Shown piece after piece: positions 35,267-43,715 of a DNA stretch of 64,000 bases (positions are counted from its first letter, which is position 1; the number at the start of each line of letters is the position of its first letter). The stretch is from Allobosea sp. LC85 (lineage in GTDB: Bacteria; Pseudomonadota; Alphaproteobacteria; Rhizobiales; Beijerinckiaceae): assembly GCF_000735605.1 (NCBI RefSeq), contig NZ_JPKG01000027.1, positions 186,001 through 250,000 on the forward strand. The letters are read 5' to 3'. The notes under the pieces are model-generated. The model was not told where the DNA came from. It saw only the letters and a list, made by a program, of their open reading frames with translations, and did not search any database. The position numbers and the translations under genes were made by a program.

Positions 35267-36112
35267 ATGCAGGCCCGGCAATTTGGAGCCAATGGTCCTT
35301 CCATCCCCGTCATCGGGCAGGGTACCTGGAACATCGAACTCGCGGACCCTGCCGGCGCGGTGGCGGCTTTGCGTCGCGGACTCGACCTTGGCCTGCGCCA
35401 TCTCGACACGGCTGAGATGTATGGCTCCGGTCGCTCGGAGGAGATTGTCGGAGAGGCCATCGCCGGGCGGAGAGACGACGTCTTCCTCGTCTCGAAGGTA
35501 CTGCCGTACAACGCCTCTCGTGCCGGTACGCGCAAGGCCTGTGAGGATACGCTGAAGCGGCTCCGTACGGACAGGCTCGACTGCTTCCTGCTGCATTGGC
35601 GCGGATCATACGCGCTGGAGGAGACTTTCGCGGCCTTCGAGGACCTGAAGCGCGAGGGCAAGCTTCTATCCTGGGGAGTCAGCAATTTCGATGTCGATGA
35701 TCTCGACGAGGCGCTCGCGATTGCAGGCGAGGGCGGCATCGCCTGCAACCAGGTGCTGTATCATCTCGGCGAACGCGCCATCGAGCATGAGGTGATCCCC
35801 TGGTGTGAGCGCCACGGCGTTGCGGTGACCGCCTACAGCCCATTTGGTCAGGATGATTTCCCCCTGCCCGCAAGCGCCGGCGGACACGTGCTCGCCGATG
35901 TCGCGATCTCGCACGGAGCAACATCGCGTCAGGTCGCGCTTGCCTTCCTGACCCGCCGCTCCCCGGTCTTCGCGATCCCGAAGGCCGCCACGGTCGAGCA
36001 TGTCGAGGACAATGCCGGCGCGCTGCATCTGCGCCTGAGCGACAGCGAGATCGCGCGGATCGACGCTGCTTTTCCACGTGGGCCCAAGCCCCGCTCCCTG
36101 CCGATGCTATAG
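35267..36112 (+). CDS. Aldo/keto reductase
   Basis: The 281-residue AKR-fold oxidoreductase has the tetrad visible: Asp and Tyr in HLDTAEMYG, Lys in LVSKVLP and His in FLLHWRG. IPKAATVEHVEDNAGA near the end binds the cofactor. It resembles YeaE/methylglyoxal reductase-type AKRs; the real substrate is unknown. ATG 35267 follows GGGGAG. It may be transcribed with folC. Confidence 0.9.
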   Translation: MQARQFGANGPSIPVIGQGTWNIELADPAGAVAALRRGLDLGLRHLDTAEMYGSGRSEEIVGEAIAGRRDDVFLVSKVLPYNASRAGTRKACEDTLKRLRTDRLDCFLLHWRGSYALEETFAAFEDLKREGKLLSWGVSNFDVDDLDEALAIAGEGGIACNQVLYHLGERAIEHEVIPWCERHGVAVTAYSPFGQDDFPLPASAGGHVLADVAISHGATSRQVALAFLTRRSPVFAIPKAATVEHVEDNAGALHLRLSDSEIARIDAAFPRGPKPRSLPML

Positions 36113-36267
36113 GGCCGTCTGCAGGCCAACCGACCTTGCGGAAACCAAGTTGTGGCTTTCTGCTTTACAACTGGGGGCTGACAGGCGTTTCCTAGAGTAA
36201 AGGCGGCGGAGCACTGCATCCGACAACGCCGAATTCTTGCAACGGTTGCGTCTTCAGGAGTGCTGTG

Positions 36268-36933
36268 ATGCGTCGCGTCCTTGGCGTCCTCGCCGTATTG
36301 TTTCTTTCGCTTGCCGGCCTGGCTTCGGCCCAGGCCGGCGTTCAGGTTCGCGTCGACCTTGCCGCCCAGCGCATGCAGGTGACGACGACTGACGGAGAGA
36401 TCTACAACTGGGCGATCTCATCCGGCCGCAAGGGTTTCCGCTCGCCCAACGGCGTCTATCGCCCGACGCGGCTGGAGCGGAGCTGGTACTCGCGCAAATT
36501 TGGCGGAGCGATGCCCTATTCCGTGTTCTTCCGCGGTGGCTATGCCATCCATGGCACGACCTCGGTGGGTGCGCTTGGCCGGCCGGCATCGCATGGCTGC
36601 ATCCGCCTGCATCCTGCAAATGCTGCCAAGCTGTTCACGCTGGTCAAGAAGCACGGTGCCGGCCAGACGCGCATCGCGCTGAACGGGGCCAGCTCGGATG
36701 GGTTGTCGCAATTTGCCAAGGCAGGCGGTGCCAAGAGCAAGCTTGCAAAGGCTTCCCATAAGAACAAGGTCGCCATCGCACAGTCGAAATCCAACCAGCG
36801 GGCGGCAGCGATCGCGCATCAGCGCGGCGTGCCGAACTGGGATGCGGCGCGTGATCAGCTCTTCATGCGGCCGACCCTGCCGCCCAACGCCTATGGCTAC
36901 CAGCCCTACCGGGCCGGGCCGACCTGGAGATAA
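36268..36933 (+). CDS. L,D-transpeptidase (YkuD)
   Basis: The 221-residue periplasmic enzyme makes 3-3 peptidoglycan cross-links or attaches lipoproteins. It has a signal peptide (residues 1-21, cleavage near SAQA) and a YkuD domain from about 25 to 125 with His95 in YAIHGTTSVGALG and the catalytic Cys111 in ASHGCIRLHP. The C-terminal 95 residues are basic and low-complexity (KAGGAKSKLAKASHKNK), possibly wall-binding. ATG 36268 is preferred to the adjacent GTG 36265. A 155-base gap before it should hold its promoter. Confidence 0.93.
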   Translation: MRRVLGVLAVLFLSLAGLASAQAGVQVRVDLAAQRMQVTTTDGEIYNWAISSGRKGFRSPNGVYRPTRLERSWYSRKFGGAMPYSVFFRGGYAIHGTTSVGALGRPASHGCIRLHPANAAKLFTLVKKHGAGQTRIALNGASSDGLSQFAKAGGAKSKLAKASHKNKVAIAQSKSNQRAAAIAHQRGVPNWDAARDQLFMRPTLPPNAYGYQPYRAGPTWR

Positions 36934-36937
36934 GGCT

Positions 36938-37834
36938 TCAGATCGCCTCCACGGCGATCCGCATCCAGCCGCTGAGCGTCTCGCCCGGTTGAAGCCGCGT
37001 GAGCGGAGAGGCTGCACGCGCTGCAGTCTCGCTCGGCGAACCGATGGCGTGGCTTTGCGGCTCGACGCAGAGGAAGTCGGCGCCGGCAGGCGCCCATACG
37101 ACCGGGCTGCGCAGCGTTTCGCTCGCCGTTACGGTAATGGCGACGCCGCGCGAAGGTGTTTCCATGCGCGCAATGCCATCCCAGCCGAGGAAGCTCCAGG
37201 CTGTTTCCGTCTCAGTTGCGAAGAGCGGGCCGGTTGCATAGGGGCCGCCGCCTTCGAGGTCTTGCGCGCCGCTCGCGCGGAAGCCGTTGCCGAGGATCAG
37301 CGCGCCCTCGGAGCACATCCTGAGGCGCGTATCCGCGGCCGCGGGAAACCAGGGATGCAGCCCGAAACCGAAGGGTAGGGCGACGTCCGCCTCGTTGATG
37401 ATCGCAAGGGCGATGGTCATACCGGAATCGTCGAGGCTGATCTCCTGCCGCGCGCGGTAGCGGTAGGGGTCTTCACCGGTGCTGCGCCGATATTCCAGAA
37501 CGGTATGGCCGTGGTCATACCGCACGACCTCCCAGGCCGACTGCCAGCCGAAACCATGAATGCTGCCGGTTCCCGCGGGATCGTTGGCCGGCACCCGAAA
37601 GCGCTGCTCGCCATCGTCGATGATGCAATCGAAGGCGCGATTGGCAAAGGGCAGCATGGCCCAGCTGCCGAAGCGATTAGGGGCTTCGGTCGAGGGCATC
37701 GCCCCCGCCGGTGCCCGCAGGAGCGAATGCAACTGCCCGTCAGGCGCGCGCCATTCGAGCGCGGTCACCATCGCGCCGATCTCGGGCGCGACCGCGGCGG
37801 AGAGAGGTCCGGACTGCAGGGCAAGCATCGTCAT
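36938..37834 (-). CDS. Aldose 1-epimerase family protein
   Basis: The 298-residue galactose-mutarotase-fold protein has PFANRAFDCIIDDG, the catalytic His region GSIHGFGWQSAW, GLHPWFPA with the second His, and a late FLCVEPQS with the Glu base. Members interconvert sugar anomers. TGAGGA precedes ATG 37834. It converges with the L,D-transpeptidase gene, and its start is 4 bases downstream of the IclR gene end, so it probably shares that transcript. Confidence 0.88.
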   Translation of the reverse strand: MTMLALQSGPLSAAVAPEIGAMVTALEWRAPDGQLHSLLRAPAGAMPSTEAPNRFGSWAMLPFANRAFDCIIDDGEQRFRVPANDPAGTGSIHGFGWQSAWEVVRYDHGHTVLEYRRSTGEDPYRYRARQEISLDDSGMTIALAIINEADVALPFGFGLHPWFPAAADTRLRMCSEGALILGNGFRASGAQDLEGGGPYATGPLFATETETAWSFLGWDGIARMETPSRGVAITVTASETLRSPVVWAPAGADFLCVEPQSHAIGSPSETAARAASPLTRLQPGETLSGWMRIAVEAI

Positions 37835-37838
37835 GTCC

Positions 37839-38603
37839 TCACTTGATCAGCGGGCGCAGCATCGCCTGCATCGAGCGCATGCGCGGCAGGAACTGCGCCA
37901 CCATCTCCTCGGCCGAGGTTCGCTGCACCTGCCCGGAGATATTGAAGGCGGCAACGGTCTCGCCACGCGCATTGGCAAGGGGGAGTGCCATCGAGATCAG
38001 GCCGAGTTCAAGTTCCTGATCGACCACGCTGTAACCCTGTTCGCGCGCCGCCGCCAAGGCGGTCATGATCCGCTCGGGGTCTGTCACGGTATGGGGCGTC
38101 AGCGCTCGCGGTCGGCCGGCCAGAATCCGTTCGCGTGCCGCGTCCGATGGCAGCGCTGCGAGCAGGACGCGCCCCATCGAGGTGCAGAAGGCGGGCAGGC
38201 GCGAGCCGACGGAAAGGCCGACGGACATGATCCGCCTCTGCGCCGAACGCGCGATATAGACGATCTCGTGCCCGTCGAGCAGCGAAGCCGAGGAGGATTC
38301 GTGGGTTTCCTCGGACAACCGCTCCAGGAAGGGCTGGACGAGCTGGGGCAGGGCGCTGGAGGCCAGCCAGGCATGGCCGAGCCGGAGCACCCGCGGCGTC
38401 AGCCGGAAGAACTTGCCGTCGAATTCGGCGTAGCCGATCCTTGTGAGGGTCAAAAGGCAGCGCCGGGCCGCTGCGCGGGACAGCTCGGTGGCGCGCGCCA
38501 CATCTGCGATGGTCAGCTTCTCATGTGCCGCGTCGAAGCATTCGATCACGGCCAGCCCCTTTTCCAGGGCGGCCATATGGTCGCGATCCGACGCTGTCGT
38601 GTC
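37839..38603 (-). CDS. pcaR: IclR-family regulator of the PcaR/PobR type
   Basis: The 254-residue activator or repressor has an N-terminal winged helix (MAALEKGLAVIECFDA, LTIADVARATELSRAAARRC) and an IclR effector domain with AFCTSMGRVLLAALPS, then GYSVVDQELELGLIS. It groups with PcaR, PcaU and PobR, which respond to beta-ketoadipate or protocatechuate. I use TTG 38603, which has AGGGG upstream and gives the family N-terminus; ATG 38576 is the alternative. It is divergent from the catI-catJ-pcaH-pcaG operon, and the shared gap holds a near-consensus PcaR/PobR operator. Confidence 0.85.
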   Translation of the reverse strand, partial: DTTASDRDHMAALEKGLAVIECFDAAHEKLTIADVARATELSRAAARRCLLTLTRIGYAEFDGKFFRLTPRVLRLGHAWLASSALPQLVQPFLERLSEETHESSSASLLDGHEIVYIARSAQRRIMSVGLSVGSRLPAFCTSMGRVLLAALPSDAARERILAGRPRALTPHTVTDPERIMTALAAAREQGYSVVDQELELGLISMALPLANARGETVAAFNISGQVQRTSAEEMVAQFLPRMRSMQAMLRPLIK

Positions 38604-38635
38604 CAATCTTGACCCCTGCTGGTGCAACAGCTATT

Positions 38636-38669
38636 GTGCGAAAATCAAAACGATGTGCGATTAACGCAC
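38636..38669. promoter_or_regulatory. PcaR/PobR-type operator
   Basis: GTGCG-ATTAA-CGCAC (38655-38669) is a perfect 5-bp inverted repeat, almost the published PcaU/PobR site GTTCGATAATCGCAC. A third half-site GTGCG at 38636-38640 repeats in the same direction 19 bp upstream, the two-palindromic-plus-one-direct pattern known for this group. It lies between the divergent starts at 38603 and 38689. Confidence 0.8.
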
Positions 38670-38688
38670 AATATGAGGAGATGTCAAG

Positions 38689-39546
38689 GTGGCTGAGTTC
38701 GTCTCCCTCGCCGAGGGGATCGAGTCGGTGGTGCGTGACGGCTGCTCCGTCGCGATGGAAGGCTTCACTCACCTCATCCCGCATGCTGCCGGTCATGAGG
38801 CGATCCGCCAGGGGCGCAAGCGGCTGACGCTGATCCGCATGACGCCGGACCTGATCTACGATCAGATGATCGGCATGGGCTGCGCCGAGAAGCTGGTCTT
38901 CTCCTGGGGCGGCAATCCTGGCGTCGGCTCGCTGCACCGCCTGCGCGATGCAGTTGAGAATGGCTGGCCGCACAAGCTTGAGCTTGAAGAGCACAGCCAC
39001 GCGGCCATGGCCAATGCCTACGAGGCCGGCGCCGCCAACCTGCCCTTCGCGGTGTTTCGCGGCTACAAGGGCGTCGACCTGCCCAAGGTCAATCCCCGGA
39101 TCAGGTCCGTCACTTGCCCCTATACCGGCGAGGTTCTGGCGACGGTTCCCGCCATCCGGCCTGATGCCGCCGTCATTCATGCGCTGAAGGCTGATCGCGA
39201 GGGCAATGTCCTGCTCGAAGGCATTGTCGGCGTGCAGAAGGAGGTCGTGCTGGCCGCCAAGCGTTCGCTGGTCACCGTCGAGGAGATCGTCGAGGACTTT
39301 GGCCCACGCAATGCCAATGCCGTCATCCTGCCGTCCTGGGCGGTGACCGCCATCGCCAGGGTGCCGGGCGGCGCCTATCCGTCCTACGCCCACGGTTATT
39401 ACAAGCGCGCCAACGACTTCTACATTGCCTGGGACAAGATCGCCCGGGAGCGCGACCCATTCCTGGCCTGGATGAAGGCAAATGTCCTGGAGCAGGGCCC
39501 GGAGGTGTTTGCGCACCATGCCGGCCTTGCTCGGCAGGCCGCGTGA
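38689..39546 (+). CDS. catI: 3-oxoadipate CoA-transferase subunit A (CatI-like)
   Basis: The 285-residue alpha subunit of a class I CoA-transferase moves CoA from succinyl-CoA to beta-ketoadipate. It has the N-terminal GCSVAMEGFTHLIPHAAGH (in place of the usual GxGG stretch), FSWGGNPGVGSLHRL and LLEGIVGVQKEVVLAA. The length is like CatI (about 282) and longer than PcaI (about 230). It starts at GTG 38689 with GAGGAG upstream. The gene order with pcaHG and the divergent PcaR-type regulator support a protocatechuate role; another 3-oxoacid substrate is possible. Confidence 0.85.
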   Translation: MAEFVSLAEGIESVVRDGCSVAMEGFTHLIPHAAGHEAIRQGRKRLTLIRMTPDLIYDQMIGMGCAEKLVFSWGGNPGVGSLHRLRDAVENGWPHKLELEEHSHAAMANAYEAGAANLPFAVFRGYKGVDLPKVNPRIRSVTCPYTGEVLATVPAIRPDAAVIHALKADREGNVLLEGIVGVQKEVVLAAKRSLVTVEEIVEDFGPRNANAVILPSWAVTAIARVPGGAYPSYAHGYYKRANDFYIAWDKIARERDPFLAWMKANVLEQGPEVFAHHAGLARQAA

Positions 39547-39557
39547 GGGTGAGCGCC

Positions 39558-39602
39558 ATGAGCCAAATTCCCATGAGCCACACACCCATGAGCCACACGC
39601 CC
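39558..39602 (+). repeat. Three tandem 15-bp units at the catJ start
   Basis: Units at 39558-39572, 39573-39587 and 39588-39602 all start ATGAGCCA; the last two differ at one base, the first is more diverged. Each adds an in-frame start codon. Confidence 0.9.
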
Positions 39603-40358
39603 ACCGAGATGATGAGCATCGCGGCCGCCCGCCTGCTGACCAATGACGACGTCTGCTTCGTCGGCATCGGTGCGCCCTCGGCGGCCTGCAACCTGGCGCG
39701 CCTGACCCATGCGCCGAGGATCACGCTGATCTACGAATCCGGCACGCTCTCGACCCGTCCCTCCGTGTTGCCGCTTTCGATCGGCGACGGCGAACTCTGC
39801 GATACCGCGCTGACCACGGTCGGTGTGCCCGAGATGTTCCGTTACTGGCTGCAGGGCGGGCGGATCACCATTGGTTTCCTGGGCGGCGCGCAGATCGATC
39901 GCTATGCCAATCTGAACACCACGGTCGTCGGGGATTATGCCGCGCCGAAGGTGAGGCTTCCCGGTGGCGGCGGCGCGCCGGAGATCGCCAGCAATTGCGG
40001 CGAGATCTTCATCACCATGGCGATGGGCTCGCGCGCCTTCGTCGAGACGCTGCCCTTCATCACCTCCTTCGGCCACGGCAAGGGCAAGGGCGACCGGGAA
40101 CGGCTCGGCCTCAAGACCAAGGGGCCGACCAAGGTGATCACCGATCTCTGCGTGATGGAACCCGATTCCGAGACGGCGGAACTGACCGTGACCGCGCTGC
40201 ATCCCGGCGTGACACGTGATCAGGTCCAGGCCGGTTGCGGCTGGACCTTGCGCTTCGCTGGCAAACTCGTGGAGACTCCGGCGCCGACCGCGCAGGAGAT
40301 CGAGATCCTGCGCGATCTGCATGCCCGGACCAAGCGAGCGCATGGAGTTGCGGCATGA
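39558..40358 (+). CDS. catJ: 3-oxoadipate CoA-transferase subunit B (CatJ-like)
   Basis: The 266-residue beta subunit of the CoA-transferase. The usual catalytic Glu is expected in the ESGTLS segment (TLIYESGTLSTRP); FLGGAQIDRYANLNTT and LPGGGGAPEIA are family blocks. The N-terminus is odd: three tandem 15-bp units encode MSQIP-MSHTP-MSHTP, so there are three in-frame ATGs (39558, 39573, 39588). The frame also reaches GTG 39543, overlapping the subunit A stop. The stop overlaps the pcaH start (ATGA at 40355). Confidence 0.88.
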   Translation: MSQIPMSHTPMSHTPTEMMSIAAARLLTNDDVCFVGIGAPSAACNLARLTHAPRITLIYESGTLSTRPSVLPLSIGDGELCDTALTTVGVPEMFRYWLQGGRITIGFLGGAQIDRYANLNTTVVGDYAAPKVRLPGGGGAPEIASNCGEIFITMAMGSRAFVETLPFITSFGHGKGKGDRERLGLKTKGPTKVITDLCVMEPDSETAELTVTALHPGVTRDQVQAGCGWTLRFAGKLVETPAPTAQEIEILRDLHARTKRAHGVAA

Positions 40359-41065
40359 GTCTGATCTATCCGCGCGATGGCCTGAAGGCCCATCCGCTCA
40401 ACGCATCGCCGGCCTATGCGAGCACGCTGAAGCGCGCGCCCTCCCAGCCGCTGATCCTGCTGCCGCATACGCTGTCGGAGATTAGCGGTCCGGCGTTCGG
40501 TCATAGCGCCGTGCAAGCCGGCGATTCAGATCTGACCTTGCGGCATGAGGGCGAGCCGCTCGGCGAGCGGATCATCGTGACGGGCCGGGTGCTCGACGAG
40601 GATGGCAGGCCGGTGCCGCATACCCTGATCGAGATCTGGCAAGCCAACGCGGCCGGGCGCTACGTCCATCTGCGCGATCAGCATCCCGCCCCGCTCGATC
40701 CGAATTTCACGGGGGCCGGCCGGGCACTGACCGATGCGGAGGGGCGCTATCGCTTCGTCACGATCAAGCCCGGCGCCTATCCCTGGCGCAACCATCACAA
40801 TGCCTGGCGCCCGGCCCATATCCATTTCTCGCTATTCGGGCCGAGCTTCCTCTCGCGCGTGATCACCCAGATGTATTTCCCGGGCGATCCGCTCTTCGCC
40901 TATGACCCGATCTTCCAGTCGATCCCGGATGCGAAGGCGCGCGAGCGCCTGATCTCGCGCTTCGATATCGACACGACCGAGCCGGAATGGGCGCTGGGCT
41001 ACCAGTTCGACATCGTCCTGCGCGGTCGCAACGCGACGCCGCTCGAGGAGCCGCATGATGACTGA
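40355..41065 (+). CDS. pcaH: Protocatechuate 3,4-dioxygenase beta subunit
   Basis: The 236-residue Fe(III)-bearing subunit of the intradiol dioxygenase opens protocatechuate to beta-carboxymuconate. The ligands are visible: first Tyr in AAGRYVHLRD, second Tyr in IKPGAYPWRNH, and His pair in RPAHIHFSLFG. The N-terminal YPRDGLKAHP and PLNASPAYASTL are typical of PcaH. It is coupled to the CoA-transferase gene upstream (ATGA) and overlaps pcaG by 11 bases. Confidence 0.95.
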   Translation: MSLIYPRDGLKAHPLNASPAYASTLKRAPSQPLILLPHTLSEISGPAFGHSAVQAGDSDLTLRHEGEPLGERIIVTGRVLDEDGRPVPHTLIEIWQANAAGRYVHLRDQHPAPLDPNFTGAGRALTDAEGRYRFVTIKPGAYPWRNHHNAWRPAHIHFSLFGPSFLSRVITQMYFPGDPLFAYDPIFQSIPDAKARERLISRFDIDTTEPEWALGYQFDIVLRGRNATPLEEPHDD

Positions 41066-41636
41066 GCGCAGGGCCGCCTTGGGCCTCACCCCCTCGCAGA
41101 CAGTCGGTCCCTTCTACGCCTATGCGCTGACGCCCCGCGCCTATGGCGGTTCGGAGCTGGTCAATGAGCGGGTCGCGACTGATGGCGTTCCGGGCGAGCG
41201 CATCACCATTCGTGGCCATGTCCTCGATGGTGATGGCGAGCCGGTTCCGGACGCCATGATCGAGATCTGGCAGGCGGATGCGGATGGACGTCATAATGCC
41301 GGTGGCAATGCCGGCTTCACGGGCTTCGGCCGGGCAGAAACGTCGCCGGAAGGCTTTTTCCACTTCGAGACGGTTCGGCCGGGCTCTGTGCAGGGCCCTG
41401 ACGGCACGAAGCAGGCGCCGCATCTCGCCGTTTCGGTCTTCGCGCGCGGGCTCCTGCTCCGGCTGGTGACTCGCATCTATTTCTCGGACGACTCTGCCAA
41501 TGCGGCCGATCCCGTGCTCGCGCTGGTCCCGCATGAGCGCCGTGAAACGCTAATCGCGCAACGCGGCCCGGACGGCGTCTTCCATTTCGACATCCGGCTG
41601 CAGGGCGAGGGCGAGACGGTCTTCTTCGACGTCTGA
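41055..41636 (+). CDS. pcaG: Protocatechuate 3,4-dioxygenase alpha subunit
   Basis: The 193-residue partner of PcaH has the same intradiol fold without the complete iron ligand set. It has TPSQTVGPFYAYALTP at the start, the shared block DAMIEIWQADADGRH, a Gln/Ala segment APHLAVSVFARGLLLRLVTR in place of the His pair, and RIYFSDDSAN. It begins within the end of pcaH (ATG 41055 or 41058), so the two subunits are made together. The remaining pathway genes (pcaB, pcaC, pcaD, pcaF) are not in the window. Confidence 0.95.
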   Translation: MMTERRAALGLTPSQTVGPFYAYALTPRAYGGSELVNERVATDGVPGERITIRGHVLDGDGEPVPDAMIEIWQADADGRHNAGGNAGFTGFGRAETSPEGFFHFETVRPGSVQGPDGTKQAPHLAVSVFARGLLLRLVTRIYFSDDSANAADPVLALVPHERRETLIAQRGPDGVFHFDIRLQGEGETVFFDV

Positions 41637-41763
41637 GCCTGTGCGACGCGCGCGGGCTTGACCCCGGCTTGCGGGCCAAGGAGATAGTCGGGTCAGTGCT
41701 TTGCTTCGCCCGCGCCTGACGCGGCAAGGCAGAGCTATCACTGACGCCGTGCCGGAGCCCGCC

Positions 41764-42660
41764 ATGCCGAAACCCTTGATCGCGCTCGACTGGGGCACCA
41801 CCCGCGCCCGCGCCTTCCTCATCGGCGAGGATGGCAGCGTGATGGATCGGCGGATTGCGGACCAGGGCATCCAATCAGTGCCGGCCGGCGGGTTCCCAGC
41901 GGCTTTCGAGGGGATCGCCGGTGATTTCCGCCGCAAGCGGCCGGATGCCGCGATCGTGCTCGCCGGGATGGTCGGCAGCCGTAATGGCTGGGTCGAGGCG
42001 CCTTACGTCGCGTGCCCGGCCTTGCCCGAGGCGCTGGCAGCTGCCGGCATCGCGGTGACGCTGGAGGACGGAACAGGCGCGACCGTGCTGCCCGGCCTTT
42101 CCTGGGACGATGGTGCCTTCGACGTGATGCGTGGCGAGGAAACGCTGATCGTCGGCCTTGGTCTCGATGACGGAATCGCCTGTCTTCCCGGCACCCATTC
42201 GAAATGGGCCGAAGTGCGGGCCGGACGGATCACGCGCTTTGCCAGCTTCATGACCGGCGAGATCTATGGCCTGCTGCGTCAGCATTCGATTCTGGCGCGC
42301 CTCGCCGAAGAGCCGTCGGGAGACGACGCAAGCACCGGTGCCGCGCGGGGCTCTGCTGCAGCGGCGCGGCCAGCCGGGTTGCTCAATGCAGCCTTTGCGG
42401 CGCGCACCGAGGTTTTGGCGGGGCGGATGAAGGGCGGCGCAGTCGGCCCCTATCTCTCGGCGCTGCTGGTCGGTCAGGAGATTGCCGGCGCACAGGCGCT
42501 GTTCGGACGGCCAGTCACCGTCGATCTGGTGGCCGATGGAGCGCTTGCCGCAAGCTATCGAGCGGCATTCGAGGCGGCGGGCCTGCCGTTCCGGATCACG
42601 ACGCCGGAAGACGCCTTCATTGCGGGTGTGAAGCGCCTCGCTGCGAGGCTGCTGGCGTGA
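41764..42660 (+). CDS. dgoK: 2-dehydro-3-deoxygalactonokinase
   Basis: The 298-residue ASKHA-fold sugar kinase phosphorylates 2-keto-3-deoxygalactonate. It has LIALDWGTTRARAFLI (phosphate 1 motif), LAGMVGSRNGWVEAPY, CLPGTHSKWAEV and FASFMTGEIYGLL, all typical of DgoK. ATG 41764 directly precedes the conserved start. The neighbouring dgoA aldolase usual for this pathway is absent. The last base of its last codon and its TGA stop overlap the ribokinase GTG start (GTGA at 42657). Confidence 0.92.
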   Translation: MPKPLIALDWGTTRARAFLIGEDGSVMDRRIADQGIQSVPAGGFPAAFEGIAGDFRRKRPDAAIVLAGMVGSRNGWVEAPYVACPALPEALAAAGIAVTLEDGTGATVLPGLSWDDGAFDVMRGEETLIVGLGLDDGIACLPGTHSKWAEVRAGRITRFASFMTGEIYGLLRQHSILARLAEEPSGDDASTGAARGSAAAARPAGLLNAAFAARTEVLAGRMKGGAVGPYLSALLVGQEIAGAQALFGRPVTVDLVADGALAASYRAAFEAAGLPFRITTPEDAFIAGVKRLAARLLA

Positions 42661-43565
42661 TCACCGTCTTCGGGTCGCTGAATGTCGATCTTGTCACGCC
42701 GGTCGAGCGCCTGCCGGGCGCCGGCGAGACGGTGATGGGCCCGGGCTATGCGCTGCATCCCGGCGGCAAGGGGGGCAACCAGGCGCTTGCCGCCCGTAGG
42801 GCAGGCGCCGAGGTGGTGCTCGTCGGGGCTGTCGGGCGCGATGCCTTTGCCGAGATCGCCCTGTCGCTGCTGGCCGCCGACGGAATCGATCTCGCGCTGG
42901 TCGAGCGGGTCGAGGCGCCGACGGGCGCTGCCTTCATCGCGGTCGATCCGGCCGGTGCCAATCAGATTGTCGTGGCGGCCGGTGCGAATGCCCAAGCCAG
43001 GGCCGATGGCTTGCTTGACCTGCCACTTGGCCAGCGCAACATCCTGCTCTTGCAGCGAGAGGTTCCGGAGACGGAGTGCATCGCGGCGGCCCGGCTGGCG
43101 AAGCAGGCCGGCGGGCGCGTCATCCTGAATCTGGCGCCTGCCGGTTCGCCTGCTCCCGAACTGCTCGATTGCTTGGACATGCTGATCGTCAACGAGCACG
43201 AGGCGCTGGTGCTTGCCCGCGCATGGGACTGGGCTGAACGCGAGCCCGACGCCTTTGCGCAGCGCGTCGACGCCGAGCGTGGCATTGCCTGTGTCGTGAC
43301 GCTCGGTGGCGAGGGCGTCGTCGGCTGGCATGGCGGCGTTCGCCGCCGCCTCGAAGCGCCGAAGGTCGAGGTCGTCGACACGGTTGCCGCCGGGGACAGC
43401 TTCGTCGGGGCCTTCGCGGCGGCGCTTGATGCCGGCTATGGTTTTTCCGGCGCGCTCCAGCGCGGGCTCGCGGCGGGCTCGCTCGCCTGCACGGTGCCGG
43501 GCGCACAGCCAAGCGTGCCGCGGCAGGCCGAGATCGAGGCCCTGGCTGGCGCCGAGTTCCTCTGA
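42657..43565 (+). CDS. rbsK: Ribokinase-type PfkB sugar kinase
   Basis: The 302-residue PfkB-family kinase has the first signature GYALHPGGKGGNQALAA near residue 30, GAVGRDAFAE, NLAPAGSPAPELLD, and the second signature DTVAAGDSFVGAF with the catalytic Asp. The layout is that of ribokinase. The GTG start overlaps dgoK by four bases, so both kinases are made together and the true sugar could belong to a dgoK-linked pathway. No transporter for ribose is adjacent. Confidence 0.88.
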   Translation: MITVFGSLNVDLVTPVERLPGAGETVMGPGYALHPGGKGGNQALAARRAGAEVVLVGAVGRDAFAEIALSLLAADGIDLALVERVEAPTGAAFIAVDPAGANQIVVAAGANAQARADGLLDLPLGQRNILLLQREVPETECIAAARLAKQAGGRVILNLAPAGSPAPELLDCLDMLIVNEHEALVLARAWDWAEREPDAFAQRVDAERGIACVVTLGGEGVVGWHGGVRRRLEAPKVEVVDTVAAGDSFVGAFAAALDAGYGFSGALQRGLAAGSLACTVPGAQPSVPRQAEIEALAGAEFL

Positions 43566-43715
43566 GATGTCCTCAATCCGGATGACGATACGTTAAGTCT
43601 GTTTGGATTCGTCACCCGCAAGCCCAGGCAAATCCGCCAATCCGTGTGTTCGCATTCATTCTTCCGCAGTGTCCTCGGGGCAGCATTCCGGGAACGTGGA
43701 GGAGGCTGGAAACAG

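Noticed and set aside
33745-35748. 667-codon minus-strand open frame opposite accD, folC and an aldo/keto reductase gene
   Set aside because: It spans several genes that have clear products; its own sequence shows no recognisable motif.
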